Source: Bathynomus jamesi
Lineage: Eukaryota > Arthropoda > Malacostraca > Isopoda > Cirolanidae
Reading direction: 5' to 3'
Length of the DNA: 64,000 nt
NCBI GenBank assembly: GCA_023014485.1
Contig: JAJOZX010000198.1
Coordinates: forward strand, 566,501-630,500
Below are positions 8,890-21,073 of the stretch, piece after piece. A model generated the notes under the pieces. That model searched no databases and was not told the origin of the DNA. It was given only the letters and a program-made list of their open reading frames with translations. Positions within the stretch are counted from its first letter, which is position 1. The number at the start of each line of letters is the position of its first letter. The position numbers and the translations under genes were made by a program.

Positions 8890-11148
8890 TTAGGGTGTGA
8901 CAGTTGCCCCAACTTTGTCCTACAATGCTGTTCAAAAGTTTGGTGTTGCATATTGACATGAAAAATACCCACATGCAATTGTTTGAAGATTCATGCATAT
9001 TCGAGTGAGCACCAGCAATTTGAAAAATAGCGATTTTGCTTATTCGGCATACGCGCCTATATATGAGATTACACAACCATCATAAGGGATATTAACACAA
9101 ATCATTTGCCTGTCTTAATTAAAAGCTGTTATCACTAACACAAAAAAGTTAATCATTCTTATTCTCTCATGGTACTTTAAGGGGTTTTATCATATATTCA
9201 CAAGGTATTATTTCTCTAGAGCAAGAAACCATGATTTCTGTTCGGAAACAGATGATCGTTTGCGCTGATTAGGAACGCGGAGTCTGTCATTTCAACTACT
9301 TGAAGGACTTCTTGAAAGCGCTCCTCATCCCTAGCAACATTAAGAAAGTCATGGCAAAGTTTTACACCACGCTCTGCAGCCTCATTGACGACCTGAAGCT
9401 TGTCCACAACCCGTTTCATGTTCAGGTAGTCATCATGATCCGCCCATTCACTGGCTGGACTGGAGAAACTGATAGGGCATGCCTAAAATGGTGAAGAACC
9501 GGCTTGAGTCAGGCCCAATTAGGTCAACCAGGGCAGTGCCACTTTCTGGGACAGGGGGAAGATATGGCTTTCCATAGCCCCCATGATTGAGCCCCACTCT
9601 CTTAGTAACTTCAGTGCCTTCATGGCAAAGAAGGGCCTTCCTCATCTCCTCTTTTGTCCTTTCTTGTACTTGGGACGAGAACAAAGCCAGTGGGGCCAAC
9701 TCCTCAGTTAGGTACCAAGTGTGTCTACCGAGTGCCACACGTGCTTTGTCAACTATTGTGGCGTCATATGGGGCAAATTCAGCCAAGGTTTCGACCAAAT
9801 TCAAGTCATTCAGTGGCGCACTTGCTGGAACGGGGCAAACAATCCACCATGGGACATAAACAGCGACTGTGAACACAGCAAACCGTTCTAACTTGCTGAT
9901 TTGACTTTTAGTCACAACCTCGGCTTTGGAAAACTGCTCTTTGATCTGGCCTGACAAAAGAACAATCCATCCACCTTGCTTTGTGAAGTGCGCCGGGGTA
10001 GACCATTGTGAAATTCACTGGCTCGGATCCTTTAGTTACAAGCAGCAGATAAAGCTCTACCAGCTCCTTGTAGTCGCCACGTGTAAATGGTTGGGCTAGA
10101 GATTCACGGAAGAAGTCAGCCATCTCCTGCTGGCGCTCCTCAAACACTCCCGGCATTGCGGGGTAGTAGTATTTCTTTTTTTCATTGTACGCCAGTTGAG
10201 AGAAATGGTTCTTCAACCTAGAAATGCAATTATTGGGATTATTGCATTTCGTACTAATCTATAATATTGTTTTAGGGGTATTAAGATTGATATGATCGAT
10301 CATTTGCTTGGTGTTAGTATATCTTATAAGTCAAATAAAAGAAATTCCACTAAATTTGTTCATTAGATAATAATATTCCTTGTTATTTTGTAAAGCTTAT
10401 GACTCACCTCTGGAAAACCATTATGTTTGGACTTGAAGAGCCCTCCACTTTCAAGCAATCCCAGCAAACACCTAGGATGACTTCGCCCACATGCCTGCGA
10501 CAGGCGCACCAGAATACGGCACGCTCTAATTCCTTTTGGAGGGAGACGCAAGCAGCTTTTTTTGTCCTGAAAAAAAAATTTAATTGTAGTTTAAGGCCAC
10601 CATTTCAGGCACGTGCTTTTTGCAGATTTCTGTTAAATCATTCACTGTATTTTGGTATTAATGTCGTGAAATTCACGCTGATGTTTCTAATAGGTTTACC
10701 TGTATTGGATGAAGTTGTGTCGAAAACCATACCAACGACATTCTGTTCACACTCCCAATCGACCAGAAGTTGTTTGGTTGCTGTTGATATCAAGTCTTCC
10801 TTGAACCAGGCCAGCTTTTTGAGTCAAATGCGGAAGAGGTGGGACTCCAAAAAGCTTTGTGCCATTGACACCAGACACAAGAATGGGCAGGCGGTCATCA
10901 GTGCCTTTGGAATCCAGCGTGTCCATAAGTTTACCATCCCAGTGCACCAGTACTTTGTCTGATGGTTGCCATTCATCCATGATTTTTAAACTTATTTCTG
11001 ACACGATGGACGACGGTGCTAGCTCAAACATGCACCAATCTCCAGGAAAATTTACATGGGTGTTTCCTAGATAAATACACAACACTGAAACTTTGAACAG
11101 CATTGTAGGACCATTTTTTGATTTTTGGAGGGCAACGGTCACACCCTA

Positions 11149-11149
<1 letters not shown>
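8890..11149 (-). mobile_element. TTAGGGTG-terminus DNA transposon, copy A
   Basis: Left end TTAGGGTGTGACAGTTGCCC and right end complement TTAGGGTGTGACCGTTGCCC are 20 bp inverted repeats with one mismatch. The element lies between TA (8888-8889) and TA (11150-11151), inside a (TA)n tract on the left and next to (TA)n(GT)n on the right. It carries a decayed minus-strand gene homologous to those in copies B (26080-28910) and C (55184-58587). I do not recognise the superfamily. Confidence 0.8.
9216..11142 (-). pseudogene. Putative transposase of TTAGGGTG family, copy A, multiply frameshifted
   Basis: Segments in order (rightmost first): VLVHWDGKLMDTL, DRLPILVSG, LFGVPPLP (about 10860-10990); GDYKELVELYLLLV and GALHKARWM (about 9960-10090); HTWYLTEELAPLALF (about 9680-9730); and VVNEAAERGVKLCHDFL (about 9340-9400). 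They align in order with copies B and C, including the HWDGK, LPVLVSG, LWYLSEE and NDxAERGV blocks. At least five frame changes break it, and the FDTT..CRHH core is badly decayed. The role as a DDE-type transposase is inferred from the terminal repeats and RNase H-like order of acidic motifs, not from a known family. Confidence 0.7.
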
Positions 11150-11151
<2 letters not shown>

Positions 11152-11192
<41 letters not shown>

Positions 11193-11213
11193 TGTGGTGT
11201 GTGTGTGTGTGTG
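11152..11213. repeat. (GT)n microsatellite
   Basis: About 30 GT units with two interruptions, directly downstream of transposon copy A. Confidence 0.95.
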
Positions 11214-11541
11214 TTTATAAAGTTCATCTCTATTTTCAAAGAGAAAATAGTTTTTAAAATGTAGTTTCTCTTTTTACTGTACTTATTTTTTAGGGTCAAA
11301 GAAGTTGAAATTTAACTCCGCTGATTTCACCAAGTTCCTTTGTATTCATTTCTACCATAAAATACAAAATAGGTTTCCCAAAAGAGTTCATTACAGAGTA
11401 AAAAACGCCTTGCATGTTTCGTTTCTCAGGAAAAAATCGTATATGAAAAGGAGAGAATAACCTTGGAATAATATTATGACGACTCTTGGTTTTGGTCATA
11501 TTTGAAGTCTCTGTTGCGTGTTCGTATGAAGAAAGTAAATC

Positions 11542-11577
<36 letters not shown>
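11214..11577. other. No gene; short (TA)n at the end
   Basis: About 330 bp with no recognised gene or repeat, followed by a (TA)n run at about 11548-11572. Confidence 0.5.
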
Positions 11578-11580
<3 letters not shown>

Positions 11581-11762
11581 CTTTCGGTTTGTTTCCGCCA
11601 GAAATGTTCATTCTAACGAAGGTCAAGCTTGTTGCTCCAATTCAAACTTAGAAGCTTAACGTGGAATCCGAACCACGAACCACCACGGGTGGTCAGAAAC
11701 CAAAAGATCCTCACCCAGACTCGATCTCACAACCTCCCGATCAGCAGCCCAGGAGAGAGAGA
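11578..11762 (-). repeat. tRNA-derived SINE family S2, copy 1
   Basis: On the minus strand, GGTTCGGATTCCACG is followed by a shared tail with caacaagcttgaccttcg and agaatgaaca. The same order occurs on the plus strand at 40400-40553. The B-box-like motif plus a conserved tail in two dispersed places supports a SINE. This copy ends near a short GA run. Confidence 0.65.
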
Positions 11763-11812
11763 GAGTGAGTGGAACTACTTAACCTTATGTTTGACTGATG
11801 GCGTTAGTTCTA

Positions 11813-12552
11813 CAGGGTGTTCGAAAAGTCCCGTCACCCCCTACAAAATGTACATATCGTAATACCAATTTTATTTTTGTGGGATTAATTGTATTTATAT
11901 GTGGTAGGTGTAATTTAAGAAACAAGTCACTTAAAACAATTACTTTAATTACAGTAAATACAGTTACTAATTACAGTTACTAATCAAGAAAACCGTTCAC
12001 AGGCTTCATATCGTATCTCCATGTCTGTATTACTTAATTCATTAACAAATGACGGGCGGTATGGTTTCATGCCGAGATCTTTTGTCATGTGATCTCTCAT
12101 TGGGGACTGTAAGTCCTTGTGATCGTTTCCGAAATGATTTTTTTCGGCGAACGAGCCACCGATGCAATCACACCTTCACATTGTTCTGCTCGTGTTGTTG
12201 GTCTTCCCGACCGTGGTCTGTCCTTGATGGAGCCAGTTTCAAAAAGCTTTTTCTCCCAGCGTAATACCGCCTTGTTTGGTGGTGCAGCCTTATTGAATCT
12301 GTGTTGAAATCATTCTGGATATCATGTATCGTTTTGCCAGTATGTGACCTTTCATGAGCCCGTGTGCTCATCACTATCCTTTCCTCCAGAGTGTAAGTGG
12401 ACTGGTCTGTCATCGTTCACACAACTCTAATACCTGGAAAAGAGAAAACAATATCAATGAATCACATATAAATTCAATTAATCACACAAATATAAAATTG
12501 GTATTACAATATGTACATTTTGTAGGGGTGACGGGACTTTTCGAACACTCTG
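11813..12552 (-). mobile_element. Internally deleted mariner with CAGGGTGTTCGAAAAGTCCC ends
   Basis: Inverted repeats of about 40 bp start at 11813 and end at 12552, flanked by TA on both sides (11811-11812, 12553-12554). The interior (740 bp) keeps only the N-terminal DNA-binding part of a transposase on the minus strand and a short C-terminal tail. It is therefore a deletion derivative related to the other CAGGGTGT-ended mariners here. Confidence 0.8.
12168..12413 (-). pseudogene. Mariner transposase N-terminal helix-turn-helix fragment
   Basis: Reads YTLEERIVMSTRAHERS then HDIQNDFNTD, which corresponds to the first helix-turn-helix of mariner-like transposases that binds the terminal repeat. 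After about 55 residues it degenerates (KLAPSRTDHGREDQQHEQNN), where the GRPRT-type linker would follow. The catalytic domain is absent. It belongs to the surrounding deleted element. Confidence 0.6.
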
Positions 12553-12622
12553 TACATTGCGAAAAGAACATCAAAATAAAACGAAGATAGAGAATTCAAA
12601 ATTAGATAATTAGAGGGACATC

Positions 12623-13018
12623 ATGGACTCAGACACAGCTCTCATTGTAAACAACGATGTTGCGAGAGGTTGTAAAGGAGGAAAGGGTTTGCACCAAGTG
12701 TTCAAGAATCTTCCTATTAAGGAAAGATTGAAAAAATTTAGAAAACCAAGAAATCAAAGCAATTGGACGAACGTTGGGGGGTTCAGAAGGGTCACCCTTC
12801 TTTGGGACAGGCAGGGTGTCAGCACAGAAGCACAGTTCTTGAGAACAACAGATGGTACACCATCAGGACCTTACGCCTTCCTAGAGTTGAGTCTAGATTT
12901 GGCAGAAAAAGCATCTTTGGAGGAGATTCTGATTTCAGACATAATTAAGTCAGAGGGTGGAGGAGATGGAGTAACAGCACCGGAATTGTCCAGGGTTGAG
13001 TTGGAGGCGAAAGTTTGA
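12623..13018 (+). CDS. Unidentified reading frame (131 aa), possibly LTR-element remnant
   Basis: Open from an ATG to a TGA. The product has a basic N-terminal third (GCKGGKG, KERLKKFRKPRNQ) followed by a mixed region with RVTLLWDRQGVSTEAQF and an acidic helix-like stretch (LDLAEKASLEEILISD). I do not recognise the family. It lies just after a mariner and upstream of a probable LTR, with further coding-looking sequence in other frames to about 13790. One broken gene in this interval is more likely than several small ones. Confidence 0.4.
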   Translation: MDSDTALIVNNDVARGCKGGKGLHQVFKNLPIKERLKKFRKPRNQSNWTNVGGFRRVTLLWDRQGVSTEAQFLRTTDGTPSGPYAFLELSLDLAEKASLEEILISDIIKSEGGGDGVTAPELSRVELEAKV

Positions 13019-13256
13019 GCGAAGAGTTCAGTTATATCGGGAGAAGAGACGGCAGCTGGGCCGTCGAAATGGAAAATAGGAGAAAGAAGTAAAGTTGTTG
13101 GAGAGGTTCATGGCTAAGTGCCAGAATGAATGAGAGGAATTAGAATTGGATAAGTTTTCACATTTTTGTGTGATGAAGGAATTTTTAGCGAGTCGAAGAA
13201 CAGATTTTGCACGATTCCGGGGCAGAAATATAAGGTGAGTGAGAGTCAGGAGTTGA

Positions 13257-13790
13257 ATGGCGACGGTACCTTTTGAAAGCCTCCTCTCTATTGTGGAAAG
13301 CACTAGAAAAAGCAAAGTTAAACCAATTTTTTTTTTTACATTAGTAGTAGAAATAGAATATGGAATGTATGCCCCCATGACCGAGAGTATCACCTCTGCA
13401 GTAATTATTCCATGGGAAATCAGAGAAGTACTGCCTAAGGGACTCCTAATCAGCGACGTTAAAGTGCCAAAGGCGCCTCTCTTGGAAAACAGATATAAGA
13501 TTGTGGTCGGAGGAGCCCAACGGAGAAAAAAGTTTGACAGAGTAAGAAGAAAGATGAGTGATGAGAAATAAATCGTCGCGTACATTTACGCAACATCAAC
13601 CTTTGGAATGAAATTGAATATAGAGAAAGTAGGAGGGTACAGAAAGGGAGTTGCTATCAATCGCCCCAGACACCTAAGTTTCAGTGAGGAAGAGACGGTG
13701 AGGTTTAAAGGAGTAGAGGTGGTATTCACTAGAGTGAAAATTTTAATAGAGGCCACGAATGTTGCGGAAGTTTGTGAAAAGTGAATCAGG
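13257..13790 (+). pseudogene. Unidentified broken reading frame upstream of a putative LTR
   Basis: The first part (13257-13571) reads VPFESLLSIVESTRK, TLVVEIEYGMYAPMTESI, VLPKGLLISDVKVPKAP and NRYKIVVGGAQRRKKFDRV. In another frame FGMKLNIEKVGGYRKG and HLSFSEEETVRFKGVEVVFT continue to about 13790. The alternation of beta-strand-like segments with basic patches resembles a structural or nucleic-acid-binding protein of a retroelement or virus-like sequence. I cannot name it. It may be the 3' part of the frame at 12623. Confidence 0.35.
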
Positions 13791-13976
13791 CAGCAGCCCA
13801 GAACATCTCGAATGGGCAATGGTATAAATGGTATAAGCAGCCCTGCTGCTCTGGTCTGTGTTCCCAGTATCGGCAGTGAGGGAGCTAGAAGTGGGGACAT
13901 TTATGTCCTCGAATGGGACTTCGAGGCTTTTAGTTTGATGCCATTTTGTTGTGGTTTTTTAATTTTGAAAAGATTA

Positions 13977-14144
13977 TGTTGTATGTAAGATGCATGTATG
14001 TATAATGAAGAATAGTGAGAGATGTGTGTGTTTGACAGCATGCTGCACTGCTCACAGGTTAGATGAGAGACGAGAAAATATCAGCTAAGGTGGACAGTAA
14101 CAGAATAAACGGGAATTCCAGCACTCCCTGTCTCCTGCCTAACA
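13977..14144 (+). repeat. Putative solo or 3' LTR
   Basis: Runs from TGTTGTATG to CCTAACA (TG..CA ends), has a purine-rich gaaaaga just before it, and contains AATAAA at 14104-14109, about 35 bp from the end. This is the usual order of a short LTR. No second copy is present in the window, so the boundary is unproven. Confidence 0.4.
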
Positions 14145-14892
14145 TCCCCACCCCCGGAGTACTTCCCTAGTGGACTGGTGTCTACAATCTCCTCCTTTCA
14201 CTTCGAAATGCTAAAATTTTGTGTTTAAAAGATATGTTTCATTTTGTTCATTCATTAATTATAATATTTTTCAAACGAGAAACGATTCAAGAATTACGAG
14301 TGCCACAATAATAATATGCTATGAAAAGAATATAATTGTTAATCAGAACATATTCTTAAAATATTATCTCGTTCGTAAAACAAAACAAAAATAATATAAA
14401 TCAAATAATAAAATTTTAAAAAACAGAGAAAATTCCACAGCAGCGTAAAACTCGAGCATTTGTATAATTAATTACAATAATTAATAACAAACATGAAATT
14501 ACAATCTGCGGGATTTACTACCAGATTTTCACTGTATTTTCCAATACAGAGTAAAATTATGGAAATGTGGCGTGTACGTATAATTCAATTTGTAAATTTA
14601 AGTTAATTAATTAATTGATAATGTAAATGTAACACAATAACTTCACCGCACCTTATTAATTAATTTTGATCTAATACTCCAAATGATTTATTGGGAAACG
14701 CATGTCTTCACAAGTCTGGTTGGAACTATGTTATAGACCTATACACCAACTTTTACAAGTAATTTTCTTCAGAAAATGTTAGTCATGTGGTCAGAATATG
14801 TTCACAAGATAATACGAACGTAAATGCGATAATAAAATTGTTAACGAAAACAGTCTCAAAATCAGGCATGCGAATAACTCTCCAACAACTTA
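14145..14892. other. AT-rich stretch without recognised feature
   Basis: About 750 bp of AT-rich sequence. I see no coding domain, RNA gene or inverted terminal structure. Confidence 0.55.
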
Positions 14893-15996
<1,104 letters not shown>

Positions 15997-16163
15997 GATA
16001 ACCCTCCAGTCTATACTCATCGCGAATTTAATGAATTTGCATTGATTAAACTCCTTTCCAACTTCAGTCACTCCCCAGAGTTTTGTCCAGTTAATGACAA
16101 GTTTTGGAATATTACAATTAATTCCAAGAAATCTATACAGAATAACCAGTTCCTTAAAATTAT

Positions 16164-16222
16164 TACTATTATTATTATTATTATTATTATAATTAGTAGT
16201 AGTAGTAGTAGTAGTAGTAGTA
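16164..16222. repeat. (ATT)n(AGT)n microsatellite
   Basis: About nine ATT units followed by about nine AGT units. Confidence 0.9.
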
Positions 16223-16238
16223 ATATTATTATACTGTA

Positions 16239-16941
16239 CAGGGTGTTTATAAAGTCCCTATCTATTCCAGTGAAAACGTAGCAGAAAGGGTAAAATTCAA
16301 TAACAATATAATAGAAGTCATACATTTAATGAATACTTAAGCATATGATTCTACATGAGCACCATCAGAATCTCTACAGAGTTCGAATCTGTCAGCAGCA
16401 TTGCGGAACACATTTTGGAACATTACAGGGGTTATTTTTGTAGCTGCTGTTACGATACGAGCACGTAAATCCTGCAGATCTGTAACCCTCGTTTGATAGA
16501 CGTTTGATTTGATAAAGCACCATGCAAAGAAATCCAAGGGCGTTAGGTCAGGAGATCGAGCCGCCCAGGGCCTGTTGCCTCCACGTCCGATCCACTGATT
16601 TGGAAATCGTTCATTTAGGTACTCCCGAACAATGTTTGCGTAATGACAAGGTACCCCAGCTTGTTCAAAGACGATGGTGTTTAAAATGCCATCTGAATGA
16701 AGCTGGGACATTTACGTGCTCGTATCGTAACAGCAGTTACAAAAATAACCCCTGTCATGCTCCAAAATGTGTTCCGCAATGCTGCTGATAGATTCGAACT
16801 CTGTAGAGATTTTGATGGTGCTCATGTAGAATCATATGCTTAAGTATTCATTAAATGTATGCCTTCTATTATATTGTTACTGAATTTTACCCTTTTTCCT
16901 ACGTTTTCACTGAAATAGATAGGGACTTTATAAACACCCTG
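16239..16941 (-). mobile_element. Foldback DD41D mariner derivative
   Basis: The termini CAGGGTGTTTATAAAGTCCC are inverted and flanked by TA (16237-16238, 16942-16943). Instead of a simple deletion, the 3' 220 bp of the element (16239-16463) is repeated in inverted orientation at 16712-16941, so both ends derive from the transposase 3' end. The centre keeps part of the catalytic domain. Total 703 bp. Confidence 0.8.
16337..16711 (-). pseudogene. DD41D mariner transposase C-terminal part
   Basis: Reads VFEQAGVPCHYANIVREYLN, FPNQWIGRGG, WAARSPDLTPLDFFAWCFIK and then the C-terminal DLQDLRARIVTAATKI and ADRFELCRDSDGAH to the stop. The second catalytic residue is lost: FEQAG stands where FQQDG is expected. 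The third Asp (PLDFF) is kept. The frame is open for 124 residues but begins inside the domain at the foldback junction. Confidence 0.75.
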
Positions 16942-17001
16942 TATTATATATATTATATTATATTTTTTGTTTTCGAGGTCAGGTGTCTTGCTCTGTCAGT
17001 T

Positions 17002-17418
17002 TCAGAAATTTTCACTCCAGACTTTCGCTCTCCTAACTACCCTTTCTTCTCTTACCAGGGTATATACGGGCTTTCCTTCCTGATGTTTTTTCATACCCGC
17101 CTGAGGATGATTATATTTTAGACCGAAAAATTGTACTTTCCAATCAAACTTGATTTCCATTGTTTTCGTATACCATTTAAAGTTTCGTATCATTTGAAGC
17201 TGAAGCTCGACACGCTTCATAAATCGGTTTAAATCCAAGATATCAACTCCTCGAGGAAGTGAAGCGTTAAAATGCTCGATTCCCAGATGAATCAAAGAGG
17301 AATTGAAGAAGAACGTCAATGTCGGATCGTAATAAAACGACGCTTGGAAAGTGGTGAGTGAGATAGAGCGAGTAGTCCCGCAGCCAGCTGACTGAAGCCG
17401 AAATTTTATTACATACAA
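17002..17418 (-). CDS. Unidentified open frame, low confidence
   Basis: A 138-residue frame with ordinary amino-acid composition, including SLTTFQASFYYDPTLTFF, RFMKRVELQLQMIRN and KFDWKVQFFGLKYN. I recognise no domain. It overlaps the outer edge of the 4.2 kb element that starts at 17402 and has no paralogue in the window. It could be an exon or part of another decayed repeat. Confidence 0.25.
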   Translation of the reverse strand: MYVIKFRLQSAGCGTTRSISLTTFQASFYYDPTLTFFFNSSLIHLGIEHFNASLPRGVDILDLNRFMKRVELQLQMIRNFKWYTKTMEIKFDWKVQFFGLKYNHPQAGMKKHQEGKPVYTLVREERVVRRAKVWSENF

Positions 17419-17617
17419 AATGTTTTGTGTATTTTGTATCTACATATCATCCTTGCTCAGGATCTGCATGAGGACATCATGTCCGTCTTGAGCATTTTGA
17501 GATATTAACCCTTTTAGGTCGTGACTGCTTTTAAGTTTATATTAGGATATGTACTTGTTTAACAGAAATTTACTGAGCATGTGGAAAAACTGTAACATTT
17601 TTTCTTTATGTTTTCAG

Positions 17618-20600
17618 ATATAAAGGCATAAGAAAAACAGAAATTGCAGGTTCCATTGAATATGACATAAATGTTGAACTGCTCACAGGGCCCAAGAAAC
17701 CAGAAATGCCACATGAAGTAGCTGTAAAATCTGTGTTACCCTTGAAACTACTTGCGCATATGGTTGTTGTTAAAAGGCCAGCATATGGAACAAACTGCGC
17801 ATTTCTAAAGGATGTTGTGACTCGGGACAACTGCCCAGAATACAACGGATACAATACTCAACTTTGGAGAGAGCAAGGCCAGTCCTTTATGCAAAAGACA
17901 AAAGCTGTGTATATGCCCCTAATCGATATGATCCCAGCAAACCCAGATACTATGATGGCTGCACTGACAGAGGCGAAGAGGCTTAGTGTTTAAACTGGCC
18001 AAAGATTCACTGTGTTTACTTGTTGTGATCAACAACTGTAAAGAGTGGCGCTTCAAGTAATGTGGACGTATCCTGATCGCCTCTCAGATGTAGTCCTTCG
18101 CCTTGGAGGTATGCACTTTCTCATGAGCTTTGTCGGTGCAATTGGCACATCGATGGCAGAGACGGGACTTGAAGAAATAATGGAATCAGCATTTGGAGGT
18201 ATAGCAAAGATGCTAAGTGGTAAGAAATTTCCAAAAAATATCCGTGAATTGCGCATAGTAGTGGAAGAGCTTCTGAGGAAAGTACTCTTTGAAAAGATGC
18301 CCACTTGCAGTAACTCACTTGAAGCTATATTAGATGAACTGGCAGAAAAGAACAGGACAAAAAATTGTCGATAAATGTGCTCGTCAAACCAATCCTGATT
18401 ATGATGAGATACGTGAGAGCAGAGAGGGAAGGTGATTGGCTTCTACCCCTTGACACAGTGAAACTAATGTTACCTTACATTTTTGCAGTTGGGCATGTTA
18501 ACTATGCCCGATATGAACTGTACCATTTACAGTCTATGGAATCTCTTCCAGCCGAAGTGAGCATGCTTCATGAAAGGGGGGCATGTCATGCACCATGTTG
18601 CAGGGTTATGGAATGGTATTTGGAGTGACATGTACTGTGTATTGAAACAACATTTATTAGATATGGCCACAGACATGGGGGCGTTATTAGCGTCACACTC
18701 AGACCGGAAACTTTGAACATGAGTACTGAGTCTTCATATATCATGTTGGCTGGTACATGACATAGGTGACATGACTGATGAACACCAAACACAGAAACAA
18801 AACACACACAAAGAAGAAATGAAATCCAGGATAGCCGCAGATGCAAATGCCAGAACAACGATCCGTAGAAAGTTAGAGATGTCCATGGACCCCTTAAATC
18901 CAACTAGTGACGCTGTGAATATTGGGAATGTAGTCAGTAGAAAGCTGGCATCATCATCAGTCAATGTGCATGAAGCACTCACAGTTGGAATGGATGGATT
19001 GAACTAAACTGAAGCAAAGTGGATAATGGGTTCTACGACACAATCTCAGAAAAAGTTGACACTGGCAAAGACAAAGAAGCATATCAAGGTTGGGGTTACC
19101 AAAGTCTTCGATGCCAATCTTATCTACTAGTGGTAGGCCTGCAAGCAAGTTCACAAGAAGTTGATATTGAAAACATATTGTCAACTGAACTGGCACCTGT
19201 CCTCACCTCCATGTTCACAGACTTTGGTGATATAAGAGTGACAAAAGCTAAGGCTAACTTGAAAAAGTTACTGCAGACTGAGGTATTTGCCAGACACACA
19301 GCAAACGATATCTAGTGTATAGTCATAGACGGTTCTGCAATCTTGTGGACAGTAAACTGGTCCACAAGCAGTACAGTCAAAGACTTTGTAAACACTTTCA
19401 AAGTCTTCATTGACCACAAACTAAGAGCAGGAGCTGTATATCTTGCATTTGATAGCTACAGAGTGTACAGCACAAAAAGTATCACCCGATCAGCAAGAGC
19501 CTCAGAAGCCAGCAAAGTGTACCAGCTGAGTCTCAATGTGATGTTACCGGCACAGAAGGATATATTGTCAGTCCCAGAAAATAAGAAACGGCTGATTTCT
19601 CTCATCTGTACAGAGGTAGCAGAAGACAAATTATTCCATCAACGGCATTACCATCACAAACTGGTTATCATTGGCAATCAGAATTCACCTGTTGAAATCA
19701 GTAGAGGCATTGTCGTCAACAGAAGAGATATCGCCACCACGCATGAAGAATCTCACAACATCATTGTACGACAAGCTATCATGCAGAGGCGTCGCTAGGC
19801 ACTGGCACACGGGCCTGTGCCCCGACTCTATTTGACAGTGCCCCGAATCTATTTGGTGCTTTTGAGAAGTTAGAATAGAAACCTATGATCGGTATCATAC
19901 TGAAAGGCCGAAAACATTTTGTTATATATAAGAAAACAAAGTTTAATATTTAAAACAATGATGTCCAATTATGTATTTTTACAGGATCGTTTTGCGTTTG
20001 TAAATTTACACTGTTACTATGTGACTGTTTAAACTTGCTTAACATACTGTATAGCTTGTTTCATCTTACTAGTGTAGTTCAATACATCATTTGTACAGCA
20101 GTGCATCATTGTATTTTGTGGTCTGCAAAATGTTGAAATACCTACCTATTCTCGGGGGAGGGGCCCATGGGCCCGAGCCCCGGATCTTTTAAGTATCTAG
20201 CGACGCCTCTGCTATGATGATCGCCAAGGAAACCAATGATGGTTTGTCTGTGATAGCAGATGATACTGATGTATTTACCCTTTTTCTCCATCATTATCTT
20301 GAACAAGGACTTCAAAGTGTGATGATAATGGAATCATCCATCAAAGAGAGATTAGTTGTGGACATCTGTGCTACAGTTGAAAAACATTCACATATTATAC
20401 CTTGGCTGCTAGCTGCCCAAGTGCCCATGCACTTTTAGGGTACAATACTGTGGCTTGCTGTTGTTTTGACCTCGGAGAAGGAACTGTTGTAAAAACACTA
20501 CGAGGGGGCTTTTCTCTCACTCCTTTTGGTGACTCAAACATTTCCGTAGCTGATGTCATCAATCAGGCAACAAGATTCATGGTATCATACTATGGACTGG

Positions 20601-21073
20601 CAAACTGTAGCATCACATCAGAGGCTCGGGAAAAGTTCTGGGCAGTAAAAATGGGTAAAGGCACCATTTTGACACCTAAACTCAGTACTTTGCCCCCAAC
20701 TACTGAGGCATTTGTAGAAAATGTCAAAAGAGCACATCTGCAAACAAGTGTGTGGAAGCATGCTCTTGACCCAGACCCACCACAAGTTGATCCACAGGAG
20801 TTTGGTTGGATACGTGATGATGGCTCCAAATCACTCTTACCTGTAACTGTTCCTGATAGTGTAGTTTTTGCTCCAGAAGAGATTTTGAAAAATAATAAAT
20901 GCTCATGTGAGAGTGACACACCATGCAAATATCGCAGCTGTGGCTGCAGCTATGCAAAATTGGCATGTACAATATTCTGTGCTTGTCATGCAATAGGCAC
21001 CTGCCATAATGATTTGAATAAAACCATCATTACTGCAAACGGGAATGAGGACACTGAGTTCCTAAATGAGTAA
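17618..21073 (+). pseudogene. Repeat-family protein with PIN/FEN1-like motif and Cys-rich C-terminus
   Basis: A splice-acceptor-like tttatgttttcag precedes 17618. Coding segments follow in order: KGIRKTEIAGSIEYDINVEL; SDVVLRLGGMHFLMSFVGAI (18085 on); MMRYVRAEREGDWLLPLD (18400 on); MSMDPLNPTSD (18880 on); an IIDGSAILW-like stretch (19320); and YLAFDSYRVYSTKSITRSAR with THEESHNIIV (19437-19765). After the hAT MITE come LSVIADDTDVFTLFLHH (20247 on) and a cysteine cluster CSCESDTPCKYRSCGC..CTIFCACH (20899-20990). The ADDTDVF and HEE motifs resemble the acidic metal site of PIN/FEN1-like nucleases. Related multi-copy proteins are common in invertebrate genomes, but I know no established function. 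Several stops and frameshifts make this copy a pseudogene. Confidence 0.65.
19784..20211. mobile_element. hAT-type MITE, 428 bp, inside the PIN-like gene
   Basis: Termini CAGAGGCGTCGCTAGG and CTAGCGACGCCTCTG are inverted repeats. The flanking octamers ctatcatg (19776-19783) and ctatgatg (20212-20219) are an 8 bp target duplication with one difference. Removing the element and one octamer rejoins the host frame as RQAIMIAKETNDG, which proves insertion after the gene family arose. The interior is noncoding. Confidence 0.9.
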
